A stretch of 64,000 bases of DNA from Chitinophaga pinensis (GTDB lineage: Bacteria > Bacteroidota > Bacteroidia > UKL13-3), in the NCBI GenBank assembly GCA_945870425.1, contig CAMBSD010000002.1, positions 209,142 to 273,141 of the forward strand. The letters run 5' to 3'. The notes beneath the pieces were generated by a model. It worked only from the letters and a program-made list of their open reading frames with translations. It was not told where the DNA came from and did no database searches. How positions within the stretch are numbered: the first letter of the stretch is position 1; each line of letters starts with the position of its first letter. The position numbers and the translations under genes were made by a program. Of the stretch, positions 43,931 through 54,385 are shown piece by piece.

Positions 43931-46117
43931 ATGACTGAGCTGAAAAGGAACATCCATTGTAAATACCTGTGTGCAAGAAAATGGCTTTTCCTTTTATTAT
44001 GGCTATTTCTCGCAGATTTCTCCTTTGCACAAAACAATAAAATCGATAGCCTTTCAAAGGAAATAAAAACCCATAAAAAACATGATGCTATTTGGGTAGA
44101 ACTCCATGTTGAATTAGCAAATCAATACCTAAATATTTTTCCAGATTCACTTGAACCATTAGCAGAAAGAGGTTTGGTTGTTGCCAAGAAAATTGCAGAC
44201 GTCAATGGTATGGCTGAGTGTATGAAACTATTGAGTATAGCTAATTATTACAAAGGCCAACTCGAAAAAGCAATTGCTTACAATAAATTAGCACTAATTA
44301 TATATCAGCAAACAAATAACAAAAAGGGGCAAGGCTTTATTTATAATAGTTTAGCCATTATTTTTCATCAACAGTCAAAATACAATGAAGCCATTGAATA
44401 TTACAAAAAAAGTCTTTGGTTCAGACAAGAAATTTCTGATATAAATGGCGTTTCGGCATGTTATAATAACATTGGCAATTCTTTATACAATCAAAGGAAA
44501 TATACTGAGGCTTTTATCTATATGATGAAAGGATTAAAACTCAGGGAAGATTTACAAGACAAAGACCTTATTGCAAATAGTTTAAACAATATTGCTGGGG
44601 TTTATAGTGCTATTGGCAATTATAAAGAAGCCTTGGAATACCTTCATAGAGCAATAGCCATTTATAAAAGTAACAATAACATCCTAGGTCTTGTTGAAGC
44701 ATATTATAATATTGGCTTGTTATATTTTTATTTAAAAAATTACGAACAAGCAACTTATTACCAAAACAATGGATATCAGCTTGCATTAACTACTGGCTAT
44801 AAATTTGATGAGTCTTTATGCATTCTAGCTTTAGCAGATATTTTTTCTAAACAAAAGAAATATGAAAAAGCATTAGACTATTATGTTATGGCTAAGAAAA
44901 GAGGTGAGAACTTATATGGACTTGAACAAGAAGCTGAAATAAATATTGGAATTGGTTCAGTTTATGTAAATACAGGTAAAACCCAACTTGGAATTGAATA
45001 CTTACTTAAAGGTTATCAAATAGCAAGAGACTTTAACTTCTTAATACCGATACCTGATGCCACATCAAGCCTTGTAAAGGCATATCTCTCATTGAATGAT
45101 TTTAAAAATGCTTTTAAATACAGAGAACTTAACTCCATATATAATGACAGTAATTACAATAAAGAAACCAATAAAAAAATTGCCGAAAATCAATTCAACT
45201 ATGAATTAGATAAAAAGCAAAGTAAGATTGAATTACTCGAAAAGGATAAATCTATAAAAGAAGAAGAAACAACAAGACAAAAATACATCACTATCGGTTT
45301 ATTATCTTTTTTAATCATTTCTGTATTCATTATTGTGCGTGTAATTAATAATGTTAAAAAGGAAAAAGAAACTAAGGAACTAATACTAAAACAAAAATTT
45401 GAAATAGAAGAACAAAGTACAAAACTATCTCAAATGAATCAGTTAAAAGATAAAACATTTTCTATACTATCACATGATTTAAGAAGTCCTATAGGTGCAT
45501 TGGTTCAAATTCTAGAAATGTTGGATGACAATAGCATAAGCATGGAGGAGTTTTCAGGATTAAAGAAAAAGCTTGATCTGCAACTTACATACCTTAATCG
45601 CTTTTTAGAAAATATACTCTTATGGTGTAAAAGCCACATGGAAGAAGATTTCACTGCTCAAATTAAGAAAATTAATTTGAGCGAAATTGTTAATCAAAAC
45701 TATGAATTGCTTCACGAAAGTGCAATTCAAAAACAAATTGAAATGCAAAATCATCTCGATTCAAACACCTTTATTATGGCTGATTTTGACCAAATAGATT
45801 TAGTTCTGCGTAACTTACTTTCTAACGCAATAAAATTCACCAATAACAAAGGTAAAGTGGATGTTAGCGCAGTAGAAAATGAAAACGAAATTATTGTATC
45901 CATAAAAGACAATGGCATTGGAATGGATAGTGAAATAGCAAAAAATCTTTTTGACAACCAAGAGCGCAAAAGCAGCATAGGCACCATTGGCGAAAAAGGA
46001 ACAGGCCTAGGATTGCTAATATGTAAAGAGTTTATCAATAAGCATGGCGGAAGAATTTGGGCTGAAAGCGAACCTAAAAAAGGTAGTACCTTTTATTTTA
46101 GTTTGCCAAAGGTGTAG
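43931..46117 (+). CDS. TPR-containing sensor histidine kinase (orphan)
   Basis: A 728-residue kinase with signal or anchor KWLFLLLWLFLADFSFAQ, about six to eight tetratricopeptide repeats (YNEAIEYYKKSLWFRQEISD, YKEALEYLHRAIAIYKSNNN and others), a transmembrane helix (ITIGLLSFLIISVFIIVRVI), a coiled coil, then the kinase core. H-box: FSILSHDLRSPIGALVQIL (about 513); N-box: VLRNLLSNAIKFTNNKGK (about 626); G1: IKDNGIGMD; G2: GEKGTGLGLLICKEFINKHG. The ATG at 43931 is chosen over a TTG at 43892. No response regulator is adjacent, so its partner is elsewhere. Confidence 0.9.
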   Translation: MTELKRNIHCKYLCARKWLFLLLWLFLADFSFAQNNKIDSLSKEIKTHKKHDAIWVELHVELANQYLNIFPDSLEPLAERGLVVAKKIADVNGMAECMKLLSIANYYKGQLEKAIAYNKLALIIYQQTNNKKGQGFIYNSLAIIFHQQSKYNEAIEYYKKSLWFRQEISDINGVSACYNNIGNSLYNQRKYTEAFIYMMKGLKLREDLQDKDLIANSLNNIAGVYSAIGNYKEALEYLHRAIAIYKSNNNILGLVEAYYNIGLLYFYLKNYEQATYYQNNGYQLALTTGYKFDESLCILALADIFSKQKKYEKALDYYVMAKKRGENLYGLEQEAEINIGIGSVYVNTGKTQLGIEYLLKGYQIARDFNFLIPIPDATSSLVKAYLSLNDFKNAFKYRELNSIYNDSNYNKETNKKIAENQFNYELDKKQSKIELLEKDKSIKEEETTRQKYITIGLLSFLIISVFIIVRVINNVKKEKETKELILKQKFEIEEQSTKLSQMNQLKDKTFSILSHDLRSPIGALVQILEMLDDNSISMEEFSGLKKKLDLQLTYLNRFLENILLWCKSHMEEDFTAQIKKINLSEIVNQNYELLHESAIQKQIEMQNHLDSNTFIMADFDQIDLVLRNLLSNAIKFTNNKGKVDVSAVENENEIIVSIKDNGIGMDSEIAKNLFDNQERKSSIGTIGEKGTGLGLLICKEFINKHGGRIWAESEPKKGSTFYFSLPKV

Positions 46118-46141
46118 TTGATACAATTAAAACAACCAATT

Positions 46142-46750
46142 TTACATTTTACCCTTATCCCAATTCGCAGGATTGTTTAGGATATAATTCCTAATCCTGT
46201 CAAGCGATTGAACATCGCGAATAATATGGTCATAAAACCGTGATTGCCATTCAAAATTTGGATTTATTTTTCGGGCATCTTTGGAAACAGATGATTTGAA
46301 TGATCTGATTATCGTGGACAATGAATTTGGTTTCGGGCTGATATTACAAAAATGCTGATTGTTGTCCAATTGTGGTAGAGACGTTGCATGCAACGTCTTG
46401 TCAATTTCATTTTCAATGATTGTGTTTTGAGACGTTGCATGCAACGTCTCTAGCGATGGGCGGTCAATTTCACGTTTTTCCTCAATACAAATAATGCCAT
46501 GCATGTGATCAGGCATAATAACAAATTCATCCAATGAAACATGGTTAAAATGTTGTGGTACATCAGCCCAATATGTATGGGCAATTAAACCGATTTCATT
46601 CAACAACAAATTGCCATTTTCAATTTCACCGAAATAATGAAATTTATTTTTGGTGCAGATGGTAACAAAATACAAACCTTCATTTCGATAATCATATCCT
46701 GCTAACCTTGCAGATTTGATGCGGTATGTATTTTTGAATTTATCGGACAT
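46142..46750 (-). CDS. REP-associated tyrosine transposase (RAYT/TnpA_REP, Y1 family)
   Basis: A 202-residue HUH single-strand transposase that mobilises REP hairpins. IKSARLAGYDYRNEGLYFVT is the typical start, EFVIMPDHMHGIICI contains the HxH pair (His82, His84), and FEWQSRFYDHIIRD plus RIRNYILNNPANWDKGK are RAYT-specific C-terminal blocks. The linker (about 100-130) between these contains two copies of TLHATS 17 residues apart, each encoded by a perfect REP-like palindrome, so it carries its own target-like sequences in frame. It converges on the histidine kinase gene with 24 bp between. Confidence 0.93.
   Translation of the reverse strand: MSDKFKNTYRIKSARLAGYDYRNEGLYFVTICTKNKFHYFGEIENGNLLLNEIGLIAHTYWADVPQHFNHVSLDEFVIMPDHMHGIICIEEKREIDRPSLETLHATSQNTIIENEIDKTLHATSLPQLDNNQHFCNISPKPNSLSTIIRSFKSSVSKDARKINPNFEWQSRFYDHIIRDVQSLDRIRNYILNNPANWDKGKM
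46379..46398. repeat. REP-like palindrome copy 1 inside the RAYT gene
   Basis: AGACGTTGCATGCAACGTCT, a perfect 20-bp palindrome, encodes part of TLHATS in the RAYT linker. Confidence 0.85.
46429..46450. repeat. REP-like palindrome copy 2 inside the RAYT gene
   Basis: A perfect 22-bp palindrome with the same 20-bp core as copy 1, extended by one base each side (GAGACGTTGC...). The two centres are 51 bp apart, a multiple of three, so the frame is kept and the same TLHATS residues are encoded. Confidence 0.85.
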
Positions 46751-46760
46751 GGTTGGTATT

Positions 46761-46790
46761 AATAGAGACGTTTAATAAAAGGTCTCTATT
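46761..46790. repeat. REP-like hairpin upstream of the RAYT gene
   Basis: Inverted repeat AATAGAGAC / GTCTCTATT with a 12-base loop, beginning 10 bp upstream of the RAYT start. Its GAGACG...TCTC edge resembles the outer part of the palindromes inside the gene, consistent with a cognate REP copy flanking its transposase. Confidence 0.7.
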
Positions 46791-46800
46791 AAAATAACAT

Positions 46801-49800
46801 TTACATATTTCTTCTGTACTGACCGCCTACCTCAAATAGGGCATTGGTTATTTGTCCCAATGAACAGTATTTAACGGTTTCCATCAATTCGGCAAATATG
46901 TTTTTGTTATGTATCGCCACCTGTTGCAAACGATGAAGCATCTCTTTTCCTTTTTCTTCATTGGCTTTCTTCAATTGGTTCAACATCGTTATTTGGTATT
47001 CTTTTTCTTCGGTAGTTGAACGAATTACTTCTTTAGGTAATACAGTTGGCGAACCTTTACTACTCAGGAATGTATTCACACCAATAATAGGAAACTCACC
47101 TGTATGTTTTTGCATTTCGTAATACATACTTTCTTCCTGTATCTTATTACGTTGGTACATGGTTTCCATGGCACCTAAAACACCTCCACGCTCTGTAATT
47201 TTATCAAACTCACTTAACACAGCTTCTTCAACCAAGTCTGTAAGCTCTTCAATAATGAACGAACCTTGCAATGGATTTTCGTTTTTAGCCAAACCTAACT
47301 CACGGTTAATGATTAACTGAATAGCCATAGCACGTCTTACTGATTCTTCTGTAGGTGTGGTAATAGCCTCATCATAGGCATTGGTATGAAGCGAATTACA
47401 GTTATCATAAATTGCATATAATGCTTGCAAAGTGGTTCGTATATCATTAAAATCTATCTCTTGTGCATGCAAGGAACGACCGCTTGTCTGAATATGGTAC
47501 TTCAACATTTGGCTTCGCTCGTTTCCACCATATTTTAGTTTCATGGCTTTGGCCCAAATTCTTCGGCTTACTCGACCAATTACCGAATATTCTGGATCAA
47601 TTCCGTTAGAGAAGAAGAATGACAAATTAGGAGCGAAATCATCTATGTTCATTCCTCTGCTTAAGTAATATTCAACAAAGGTAAATCCGTTTGAAAGCGT
47701 TAAGGCCAGCTGTGTGATAGGATTGGCACCAGCCTCGGCAATATGATAGCCGCTAATAGATACTGAATAGAAATTACGCACTGCATTGTCAATAAAATAT
47801 TGCTGCACATCACCCATTACTCGCAATGAGAATTCAGTAGAGAAAATACAAGTGTTTTGTGCTTGGTCTTCCTTCAATATATCAGCTTGAACTGTACCTC
47901 TCACTTGCTTTAAAGTATCTACCTTAATTTTGCTATAAACATCAGCTGGCAATACCATATCACCCGTAACACCCAATAACATCAAACCAAGTCCATCATT
48001 GCTTTCAGGCATGGTTTCGTTATACGAAGGTCTTGATAATCCTTTTGCTTTGAAAATGTCATCAATCTTCTTATTCACTTCAGCCTCCAAGCCATTGGCT
48101 TTAATATATAGTTCACATTGTTGGTCAATGGCAGCATTCATAAAAAATGCACAGATAATAGCCGCAGGGCCATTGATGGTCATTGACACAGAAGTTTTAG
48201 GATCGGCAAGGTTAAATCCTGAATACAATTTTTTAGCTGCATCCAAACTCCATACACTCACACCAGAATTACCTATTTTACCATAAATATCAGGGCGATG
48301 GTCAGGGTCGTTTCCGTATAGTGTAACCGAATCGAAAGCTGTACTTAATCGCTTAGCTGGCATACCTTGCGATACATAATGAAAACGCTTATTGGTTCTT
48401 TCAGGTCCACCTTCACCAGCAAACATACGGGTTGGGTCTTCGCCTTCGCGCTTGAATGGATAAATTCCCGCAGTGTATGGAAAATCTCCAGGGAAATTTT
48501 CTTGCAAAGCCCATTGCAAAATCTCGCTCCAAGCTCTGAACTTTGGGACAGCCACTTTTGGTATTTGCGAATGAGATAATGATTCTGAATGTGTCTTAAT
48601 TTTTATCTCTTTATCCCTCACTTTAAATACATAGTATTCATCTCGGAAAAGGTTCTTTTTATCTTCCCAAGTTTCTAATAATAATTTGTTCTTAGGATCA
48701 AGGTTTAATTCAATTTCTTTATAAGCTGCCTCAAGCGCTGTTATCAAATTCGGATCTGTATTTTTGTTGGATGATAATGCTGATATAGCTGCTCTGATAC
48801 CATACAATTTATCAGCAATCTCAACCTGATTATTTACCCATTTATCATAGCCACGGTTGTTTTCAGAAATCTCAGAAAGGTAGCGAGTACGCGAAGGAGG
48901 AATGATGTAAATTTTCTCACTCATCTCATCGCTAATGTGATAAGTTGATATTAAATCAGCACCTGTTTTTTCAACTATTTTATCCATAATTGATTTATAC
49001 AAGCTATTCATTCCAGGGTCGTTAAACTGACTGGCAATGGTGCCATACACAGGCATATCATCTGCATTTTTATCAAACAATTTATGGTTGCGTTGGTATT
49101 GCTTTTTAACATCGCGCAAGGCATCCAAAGCACCTTTTTTATCAAATTTATTGATGGCAATGATATCAGCAAAATCAAGCATGTCAATTTTTTCCAATTG
49201 AGTAGCAGCGCCATATTCAGGAGTCATCACATATAAGCTTGTATTGCTATGTTCTATGATTTCAGTATCACTTTGACCAATACCTGATGTCTCCAAAATA
49301 ATCAAATCGAAATTTGCTGCTTTCACAATATCTACGGCTTCTTTCACATATTTAGATAAAGCCAAATTGCTTTGACGTGTAGCCAATGAACGCATATATA
49401 CCCTTGGGTTTTTAATAGAGTTCATTCGAATTCTATCACCCAATAATGCTCCACCTGTTTTGCGTTTACTTGGATCTACTGATATAATGGCAACTGTTTT
49501 ATTCTTAAAATCTAACAAAAACCTACGAACCAATTCGTCAACCAAAGAAGACTTACCTGCTCCACCTGTGCCTGTTATACCTAGCACTGGAATTGTAATA
49601 TCATGGTTACTTGATTTGTTGATTTCGTTATGAAATGGTTCAAAATCTTCAGGGAAATTTTCGGCCGCTGAAATCAATTTTGCAATCGATTTATAGTCTT
49701 TATCTTTCAAATGCTTCACTTCACCATTCAAGTTGGTACCTGTAGCAAAATCGCATTTCTCAAGCATATCATTTATCATGCCTTGCAAACCCATGGCACG

Positions 49801-50181
49801 TCCATCATCAGGATGATAAATACGAGTAATACCATAATCTTGCAATTCAGCTATCTCTTCCGGAAGAATGGTTCCTCCTCCTCCCCCAAAAATCTTAATA
49901 TGGGCACAACCTTTTTGTACTAATAAATCACGCATATATTTAAAATACTCCACGTGCCCACCTTGGTAGGAGGTCATAGCAATTGCATTTGCATCTTCTT
50001 GAATTGCCGTATCCACAACTTCTTCAGCACTTCTATCATGACCAAGGTGAATTACTTCTGCACCACTGGCTTGAATAATTCTACGCATAATATTGATGGC
50101 AGCATCATGGCCATCGAACAAGGCTGCAGCTGTTACAATTCTGATTTTATGTTTTGGTTTATAGGCTTCTACAATTTCCAT
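46801..50181 (-). CDS. icmF: Fused isobutyryl-CoA mutase (IcmF)
   Basis: An adenosylcobalamin enzyme interconverting isobutyryl-CoA and butyryl-CoA. Domain order: B12-binding (about 10-140; [14 protein letters not shown] with the Co-coordinating His, then [12 protein letters not shown]), MeaB-like G-protein chaperone ([17 protein letters not shown] about 201-217), linker, then the mutase barrel ([59 protein letters not shown]). The fused architecture and [21 protein letters not shown] blocks distinguish IcmF from methylmalonyl-CoA mutase. The start is set at the ATG at 50181 ([10 protein letters not shown]), since the 10-residue-longer frame begins with TTG. It suggests branched-chain acyl-CoA metabolism and a B12 requirement. 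Confidence 0.95.
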   Translation of the reverse strand: MEIVEAYKPKHKIRIVTAAALFDGHDAAINIMRRIIQASGAEVIHLGHDRSAEEVVDTAIQEDANAIAMTSYQGGHVEYFKYMRDLLVQKGCAHIKIFGGGGGTILPEEIAELQDYGITRIYHPDDGRAMGLQGMINDMLEKCDFATGTNLNGEVKHLKDKDYKSIAKLISAAENFPEDFEPFHNEINKSSNHDITIPVLGITGTGGAGKSSLVDELVRRFLLDFKNKTVAIISVDPSKRKTGGALLGDRIRMNSIKNPRVYMRSLATRQSNLALSKYVKEAVDIVKAANFDLIILETSGIGQSDTEIIEHSNTSLYVMTPEYGAATQLEKIDMLDFADIIAINKFDKKGALDALRDVKKQYQRNHKLFDKNADDMPVYGTIASQFNDPGMNSLYKSIMDKIVEKTGADLISTYHISDEMSEKIYIIPPSRTRYLSEISENNRGYDKWVNNQVEIADKLYGIRAAISALSSNKNTDPNLITALEAAYKEIELNLDPKNKLLLETWEDKKNLFRDEYYVFKVRDKEIKIKTHSESLSHSQIPKVAVPKFRAWSEILQWALQENFPGDFPYTAGIYPFKREGEDPTRMFAGEGGPERTNKRFHYVSQGMPAKRLSTAFDSVTLYGNDPDHRPDIYGKIGNSGVSVWSLDAAKKLYSGFNLADPKTSVSMTINGPAAIICAFFMNAAIDQQCELYIKANGLEAEVNKKIDDIFKAKGLSRPSYNETMPESNDGLGLMLLGVTGDMVLPADVYSKIKVDTLKQVRGTVQADILKEDQAQNTCIFSTEFSLRVMGDVQQYFIDNAVRNFYSVSISGYHIAEAGANPITQLALTLSNGFTFVEYYLSRGMNIDDFAPNLSFFFSNGIDPEYSVIGRVSRRIWAKAMKLKYGGNERSQMLKYHIQTSGRSLHAQEIDFNDIRTTLQALYAIYDNCNSLHTNAYDEAITTPTEESVRRAMAIQLIINRELGLAKNENPLQGSFIIEELTDLVEEAVLSEFDKITERGGVLGAMETMYQRNKIQEESMYYEMQKHTGEFPIIGVNTFLSSKGSPTVLPKEVIRSTTEEKEYQITMLNQLKKANEEKGKEMLHRLQQVAIHNKNIFAELMETVKYCSLGQITNALFEVGGQYRRNM

Positions 50182-50252
50182 AAAGCTTGATTTTAGTTCT
50201 AAATTAGGCAAATTTATAATAATAACGCGTATTTCATACAGATTGATAATTC

Positions 50253-51014
50253 TTAGAAATTGTAAATGATACTGTTTCTGGCCTGGGTGAAATTATTGGG
50301 TACACCAGCAGGTGGCTTACTATCATTGTATATTGAGGTAGCAAATCGAAATTTCAATTGATTCGATACGGGAAAATCAAGCCTTATTTCACCTTGAAAA
50401 CGCATATCATTTAAATCAAACAAACGAGGTTGAAACATCATCATAAAATCGACCGATACATTAGGTATTTTGTTGATGATACAAGAAAAATAGCCAGTCA
50501 ATCTCTCGTTCGATATGATGGCATAAGGCTCCTGCAATTGCTCATGTTCTAATAGCAAGGACGCTCCCGCATATACCCTTACGCTATCGTTCTTAAATAT
50601 CTTATAGCGGGGGCCGGCCCCAATGGCATAGCGTGGATATAGATGCATTTGCTTACTGAACTGCACTTGCGAATAGGCTTCGTAGGTTAATTTATTTGTT
50701 TTGGCATAATTGTATCTGACATGTTGAAAACCTGCATTTTCAAAGTCTCCTGCCGAGGACTGTATAAAAGATAAATCAGTTAAAATGATGTAGGTATTTT
50801 GATTTTTATTATAAATAAAGTTAAGTCGGGTGCTCATTTGAGAGAAAGTATTCTGATTTTTAATGAAGGCATATGCAAATTCTCCCTGCCCAGCCCAGCC
50901 TTCTTTGGCAGCTTCCATTCGTTTACTTTCAATATTAATTACTTGAGCAGTAATAGAAAGGAAACATACCTGCAACCCCAAAAACAAACAAAACGCTGTA
51001 AAATTTCTTCTCAT
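50253..51014 (-). CDS. Outer-membrane beta-barrel protein (DUF481/DUF2490-like)
   Basis: A 253-residue protein. The ATG at 51014 gives signal peptide [20 protein letters not shown]. Alternating hydrophobic/polar strands ([60 protein letters not shown]) and the aromatic C-terminal end NSIIYNF indicate an outer-membrane barrel resembling DUF481. The function is unknown; the exact DUF assignment is tentative. Confidence 0.7.
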   Translation of the reverse strand: MRRNFTAFCLFLGLQVCFLSITAQVINIESKRMEAAKEGWAGQGEFAYAFIKNQNTFSQMSTRLNFIYNKNQNTYIILTDLSFIQSSAGDFENAGFQHVRYNYAKTNKLTYEAYSQVQFSKQMHLYPRYAIGAGPRYKIFKNDSVRVYAGASLLLEHEQLQEPYAIISNERLTGYFSCIINKIPNVSVDFMMMFQPRLFDLNDMRFQGEIRLDFPVSNQLKFRFATSIYNDSKPPAGVPNNFTQARNSIIYNF

Positions 51015-51093
51015 AAAAAATGGCAATTTTATAGCATGGTGGCAAATTTTCAAAAAATGTTACATTTGCCCACTTTTTAATAAATAATAAAAG

Positions 51094-51672
51094 ATGGAAT
51101 TAAAAGATATAGTTGCTGTTTCTGGTCAAACAGGGTTACACAAAATTATTGGCAGAACTAAAAATGGTTTGATATTAGAGACTATTGGAACTGGAAAAAG
51201 ATTTGCTACTAGTTACCAAGATAAAGTTTCGGTGCTCGAAGATATTAGTATGTATGCCCAAGAAGGTGATTTGCATTTGGCGCAAGTATTGGTAAAAATT
51301 AATGCTAAAGGAAATGTTCCAACACCAAAAGATGACGCAAAAGCACAACGTCAATATTTGATTGAAACAATCGACTTAGACAGCGAGCGTGTATATGACA
51401 GTGATATCAAAAAATTAATTAACTGGTATTCAGCGTTGAAAGATATTTTGGATTTTGCTAAACTGGCTGAAGAAAAAACTGATGAGGCAGGGATTGAAGA
51501 AAACAAAGAAGAAGAAAAAGTGGAAGCAGCGATTGAAGAAAAACCTAAGAAAACAGCGGCAAAAAAAGCCGCTCCAAAGAAAACTGCTGCTAAAACTGCT
51601 CAGCCTAAAGCAACGAAAGTAAGCACCAAATCGGCTGCTAGCACCAATACTTACAGACCTAAATCTGTATAA
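51094..51672 (+). CDS. DUF5606 family protein with Ala/Lys-rich tail
   Basis: A 192-residue cytoplasmic protein. The N-terminal 140 residues (MELKDIVAVSGQTGLHKIIG, FATSYQDKVSVLEDISMYA, KKLINWYSALKDILDF) match DUF5606, found mainly in Bacteroidota. The C-terminal 50 residues are Lys/Ala/Thr-rich (EEKPKKTAAKKAAPKKTAAK), a histone H1-like tail suggesting nucleic-acid contact. The role is unknown. Confidence 0.85.
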   Translation: MELKDIVAVSGQTGLHKIIGRTKNGLILETIGTGKRFATSYQDKVSVLEDISMYAQEGDLHLAQVLVKINAKGNVPTPKDDAKAQRQYLIETIDLDSERVYDSDIKKLINWYSALKDILDFAKLAEEKTDEAGIEENKEEEKVEAAIEEKPKKTAAKKAAPKKTAAKTAQPKATKVSTKSAASTNTYRPKSV

Positions 51673-51691
51673 TTACAAATATATTTATGTA

Positions 51692-51718
51692 AAAAAAGTC
51701 AGCTAAGCTGGCTTTTTT
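51692..51718 (+). terminator. Rho-independent terminator of the DUF5606 gene
   Basis: AAAAAAGTCAGC / GCTGGCTTTTTT around a 3-base TAA loop with one G-T pair, followed by T-rich sequence, 20 bp after the stop. Confidence 0.85.
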
Positions 51719-51720
51719 AT

Positions 51721-52020
51721 TTTTATAGCAATCCAACATAAAGTTGAAGCATACAATTAAATGACGCAAATGAGGCGGCAGCTAAATTATTTTCATTCAA
51801 CCTACTTCATTCTTTCTGGTATTAATTTCTGTTAAAGCTTCAATCACATATTCAAAATGACTTTGTTTTTATACCCTGCGAAAAATTTCTGGTCTAAACA
51901 AACCTATCGATTTTTTTAATCGTTTTATAGAATATAATAATCAGCATACAGACGGCTGATATAAGTTATTTAAGATTATTTCAGATATAATTCCTAAACT
52001 CGCATAAAGCTTTTACGATT
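51721..52020. other. Intergenic region without recognised gene
   Basis: No supported gene. On the minus strand a short open stretch around 51775-51865 ends in residues that read like a protein C-terminus (HFEYVIEALTEINTRKNE), with stops just upstream; it could be a decayed gene end, but I cannot name a family. The promoter of the oligoendopeptidase gene presumably lies near the right end. Confidence 0.3.
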
Positions 52021-53724
52021 ATGATAACTATTATTCAGCGCAGATTTTTACCCAATAAATTAAAAATAAGTTCTTGGGATGTTTTATCACCTTATTTCAA
52101 TCAATTGTTAGAAATAGAAATCAATAGCAAAATGGATTTAGAAAATTGGTTAAAAGACAGAAGTGAATTAGAAGCTTATATTAGTGAGGACATGGCATGG
52201 CGCTACGTACGCATGACTTGTGATACCACCAATAAAGAGTTAGAGCAAGCTTATTTATTTTTTGTAACTGAGATTGAACCGCAAATATCGCCTTTAACAG
52301 ATAAGCTAAACCATAAACTTATTCAATCGCCATTTGTAGATGAGTTAGACAAAGAAAAGTACTTCATTTATTTGCGAGCTATAAGAAAAGAAATAGAAAT
52401 ATTCAGAGAAGAAAATGTGCCTTTGATGGCCGAAATTTCAACTGAATCGCAGAAATACGGAGCCATTATTGGCAGCATGAGTGTGGAGATAGATGGCAAA
52501 GAATTAACCATGCAACAAGCAGCTAATTTTCTCAAAAATCCAGATAGAAACAAAAGAGAAACAGCCTTCAAAAAGATCAATGAAAAAAGACAAGCACATG
52601 CAACAGAGTTGGATGAATTGTTTAACAAACTCATTTCACTTCGCCACCAAATAGCTATAAATGCTGGCTTTGATAATTTCAGGGATTATATGTTTGCTGC
52701 CATGGGCCGTTTTGACTATACCCCAAAAGACTGTTTTGATTTTCATAGTGCCATTCAAAAAGAAGTGATGCCTTTGGTAAAAGCGTTTGCAGAAAAACGC
52801 AAAATAGACTTGGGCTTAGATAGCCTGCGCCCTTGGGATATGGAAGTGGACACGCAAAATCGTGAAGCATTAGAACCATTTACAAGTGGCAAAGATTTGA
52901 TAGATAAAACAGAAAGGTGTTTTAGAAAAGTAGATGATTATTTTGCATGGTGTATTGAAACCATGGACAATATGGAGCGCTTAGATTTAGAAAGTAGAAA
53001 AGGCAAAGCTCCTGGAGGATACAATTATCCGATGTCTGAAACAAGCGTACCTTTTATTTTTATGAATGCTGCAAGTAGCACACGTGATGTTGAAACCATG
53101 GTGCATGAGGGTGGACATGCTGTGCATTCTTTCTTAAGCAAAGACTTGGAATTATCCGCATTCAAAAACTGTCCGAGCGAAGTGGCTGAGTTAGCAAGCA
53201 TGAGCATGGAGCTGTTAAGTTATGATGGACAAGATGAGTTTTATCCAAATAAACTGGATTTTAACCGTGCCAAAGAAGAACATCTTGAAGGCATCATTAA
53301 AATACTTCCTTGGATTGCAACCATCGACAAATTTCAACATTGGATATATTCCAATCCATCACATACTGCCCAGGAGCGAAAAGACTATTGGTTTCAACTT
53401 AGCAAAGATTTTGGAACAGGCATGGTTGACTGGAGTGGATTTGAAAATATCCAAGCCTCTACATGGCAAAAACAATTGCATTTATATGAAGTTCCGTTCT
53501 ATTACATCGAATATGGGATGGCTCAATTAGGAGCGCTTGCCGTATGGAGAAATTATCTAAATAATAAACCCAAAGCCATTGCACAATATAAGGAAGCCTT
53601 GAGCCTAGGTTATACTAAAACCATCAGTGAGATATATAAAACAGCGGGCATTGAATTTAACTTTAGTGAAAGCTATATCAAGGAATTGATGGCTTTTGTG
53701 AAAGAAGAATTGGATAAGTGTTAA
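52021..53724 (+). CDS. M3 family oligoendopeptidase (PepF-like)
   Basis: A 567-residue cytoplasmic zinc peptidase that degrades short peptides. The zinc motif is METMVHEGGHAVHSFLSKDL (HExxH about 361-365). The downstream Glu ligand is in CPSEVAELASMSMELLSY. Substrate-pocket segment is EVPFYYIEYGMAQLGALAVW. There is no signal peptide. Length is normal for PepF/M3B. It probably acts on peptides imported by the POT transporters encoded elsewhere in the window. Confidence 0.92.
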   Translation: MITIIQRRFLPNKLKISSWDVLSPYFNQLLEIEINSKMDLENWLKDRSELEAYISEDMAWRYVRMTCDTTNKELEQAYLFFVTEIEPQISPLTDKLNHKLIQSPFVDELDKEKYFIYLRAIRKEIEIFREENVPLMAEISTESQKYGAIIGSMSVEIDGKELTMQQAANFLKNPDRNKRETAFKKINEKRQAHATELDELFNKLISLRHQIAINAGFDNFRDYMFAAMGRFDYTPKDCFDFHSAIQKEVMPLVKAFAEKRKIDLGLDSLRPWDMEVDTQNREALEPFTSGKDLIDKTERCFRKVDDYFAWCIETMDNMERLDLESRKGKAPGGYNYPMSETSVPFIFMNAASSTRDVETMVHEGGHAVHSFLSKDLELSAFKNCPSEVAELASMSMELLSYDGQDEFYPNKLDFNRAKEEHLEGIIKILPWIATIDKFQHWIYSNPSHTAQERKDYWFQLSKDFGTGMVDWSGFENIQASTWQKQLHLYEVPFYYIEYGMAQLGALAVWRNYLNNKPKAIAQYKEALSLGYTKTISEIYKTAGIEFNFSESYIKELMAFVKEELDKC

Positions 53725-53737
53725 TCTAGATTGTGAA

Positions 53738-54296
53738 GCCCTGAAAGGGCGCAATACCGAAACTAAGGGTAAAGCCCCTCGTTTTTAATCCTAAACAAAT
53801 TTCTCATCATATTCTACTTCATATTTTTTCAAGAACAATCTAAATTCATCTTGAAAACCTCTTTTTGAATGATGTATTTTGTGATTAGCAATATAGCTTA
53901 CAACTACATCTATTTCTGATGGATTTACAGAAAATGCACCATAGCCATATTGCCAATAAAAATTCTCAAATTCTTCACCTTATGTCTTTATCCATTTAGA
54001 AGAATGAGATTTTACCTCTTCTAAAAGTTTCATTAAAGCTATTTTCTTGGACAGAAGACATAAAATATGAATGATGTCGGCACAACCACCTATTTTTATT
54101 ACTTGACAAGATAACTTATTACAAATACCTCCAATGTATGCGAACAACCCAGGTTCTATTTCCTCTGAAATAAGCGCTTGACAATATTTTGTACTAAATA
54201 CAATATGCACATTTTTTTAACTAATGATTGTCCCATCTCTTTTTCATTATTCATAGGGCTATACGCTATGTTATTTGTATTACAACCCTTCGGGGC
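53738..54296 (-). mobile_element. Decayed IS200/IS605-type element
   Basis: The element spans from a hairpin GCCCTGAAAGGGC at 53738-53750 to hairpin-like sequences CATAG...CTATG at 54252-54270 and CCCTTCGGG at 54286-54294, around a broken transposase gene. IS200/IS605 ends are typically subterminal hairpins, so these fit; boundaries are inferred. Confidence 0.6.
53791..54236 (-). pseudogene. IS200/IS605-family TnpA (Y1 transposase) pseudogene
   Basis: On the minus strand the gene starts MGQSLVK at 54236, then a 7-A run shifts the frame by one base; in the next frame it continues VHIVFSTKYCQALISEEIEP and runs to a TAA at 53980-53982. Reading on in that frame gives GEEFENFYWQYGYGAFSVNP then VSYIANHKIHHSKRGFQDEF and ends EYDEKFV at 53791. 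It therefore has two lesions: a homopolymer frameshift and a nonsense codon at a former Lys or similar. The HUH region reads ADIIHILCLLS, with the first His apparently lost. It is inactive. Confidence 0.88.
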
Positions 54297-54385
54297 TTCT
54301 TATAAACAAATATAATCTGCAATAAATTATAATTAAATCCCTTTGGTTGTTTTTAGTATTTTTGAGCAGTAACAAATCTTAAAGA

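Noticed and set aside
51775..51865. A decayed gene on the minus strand
   Set aside because: Too short and without a family match; kept only as a note in the description of the intergenic region.
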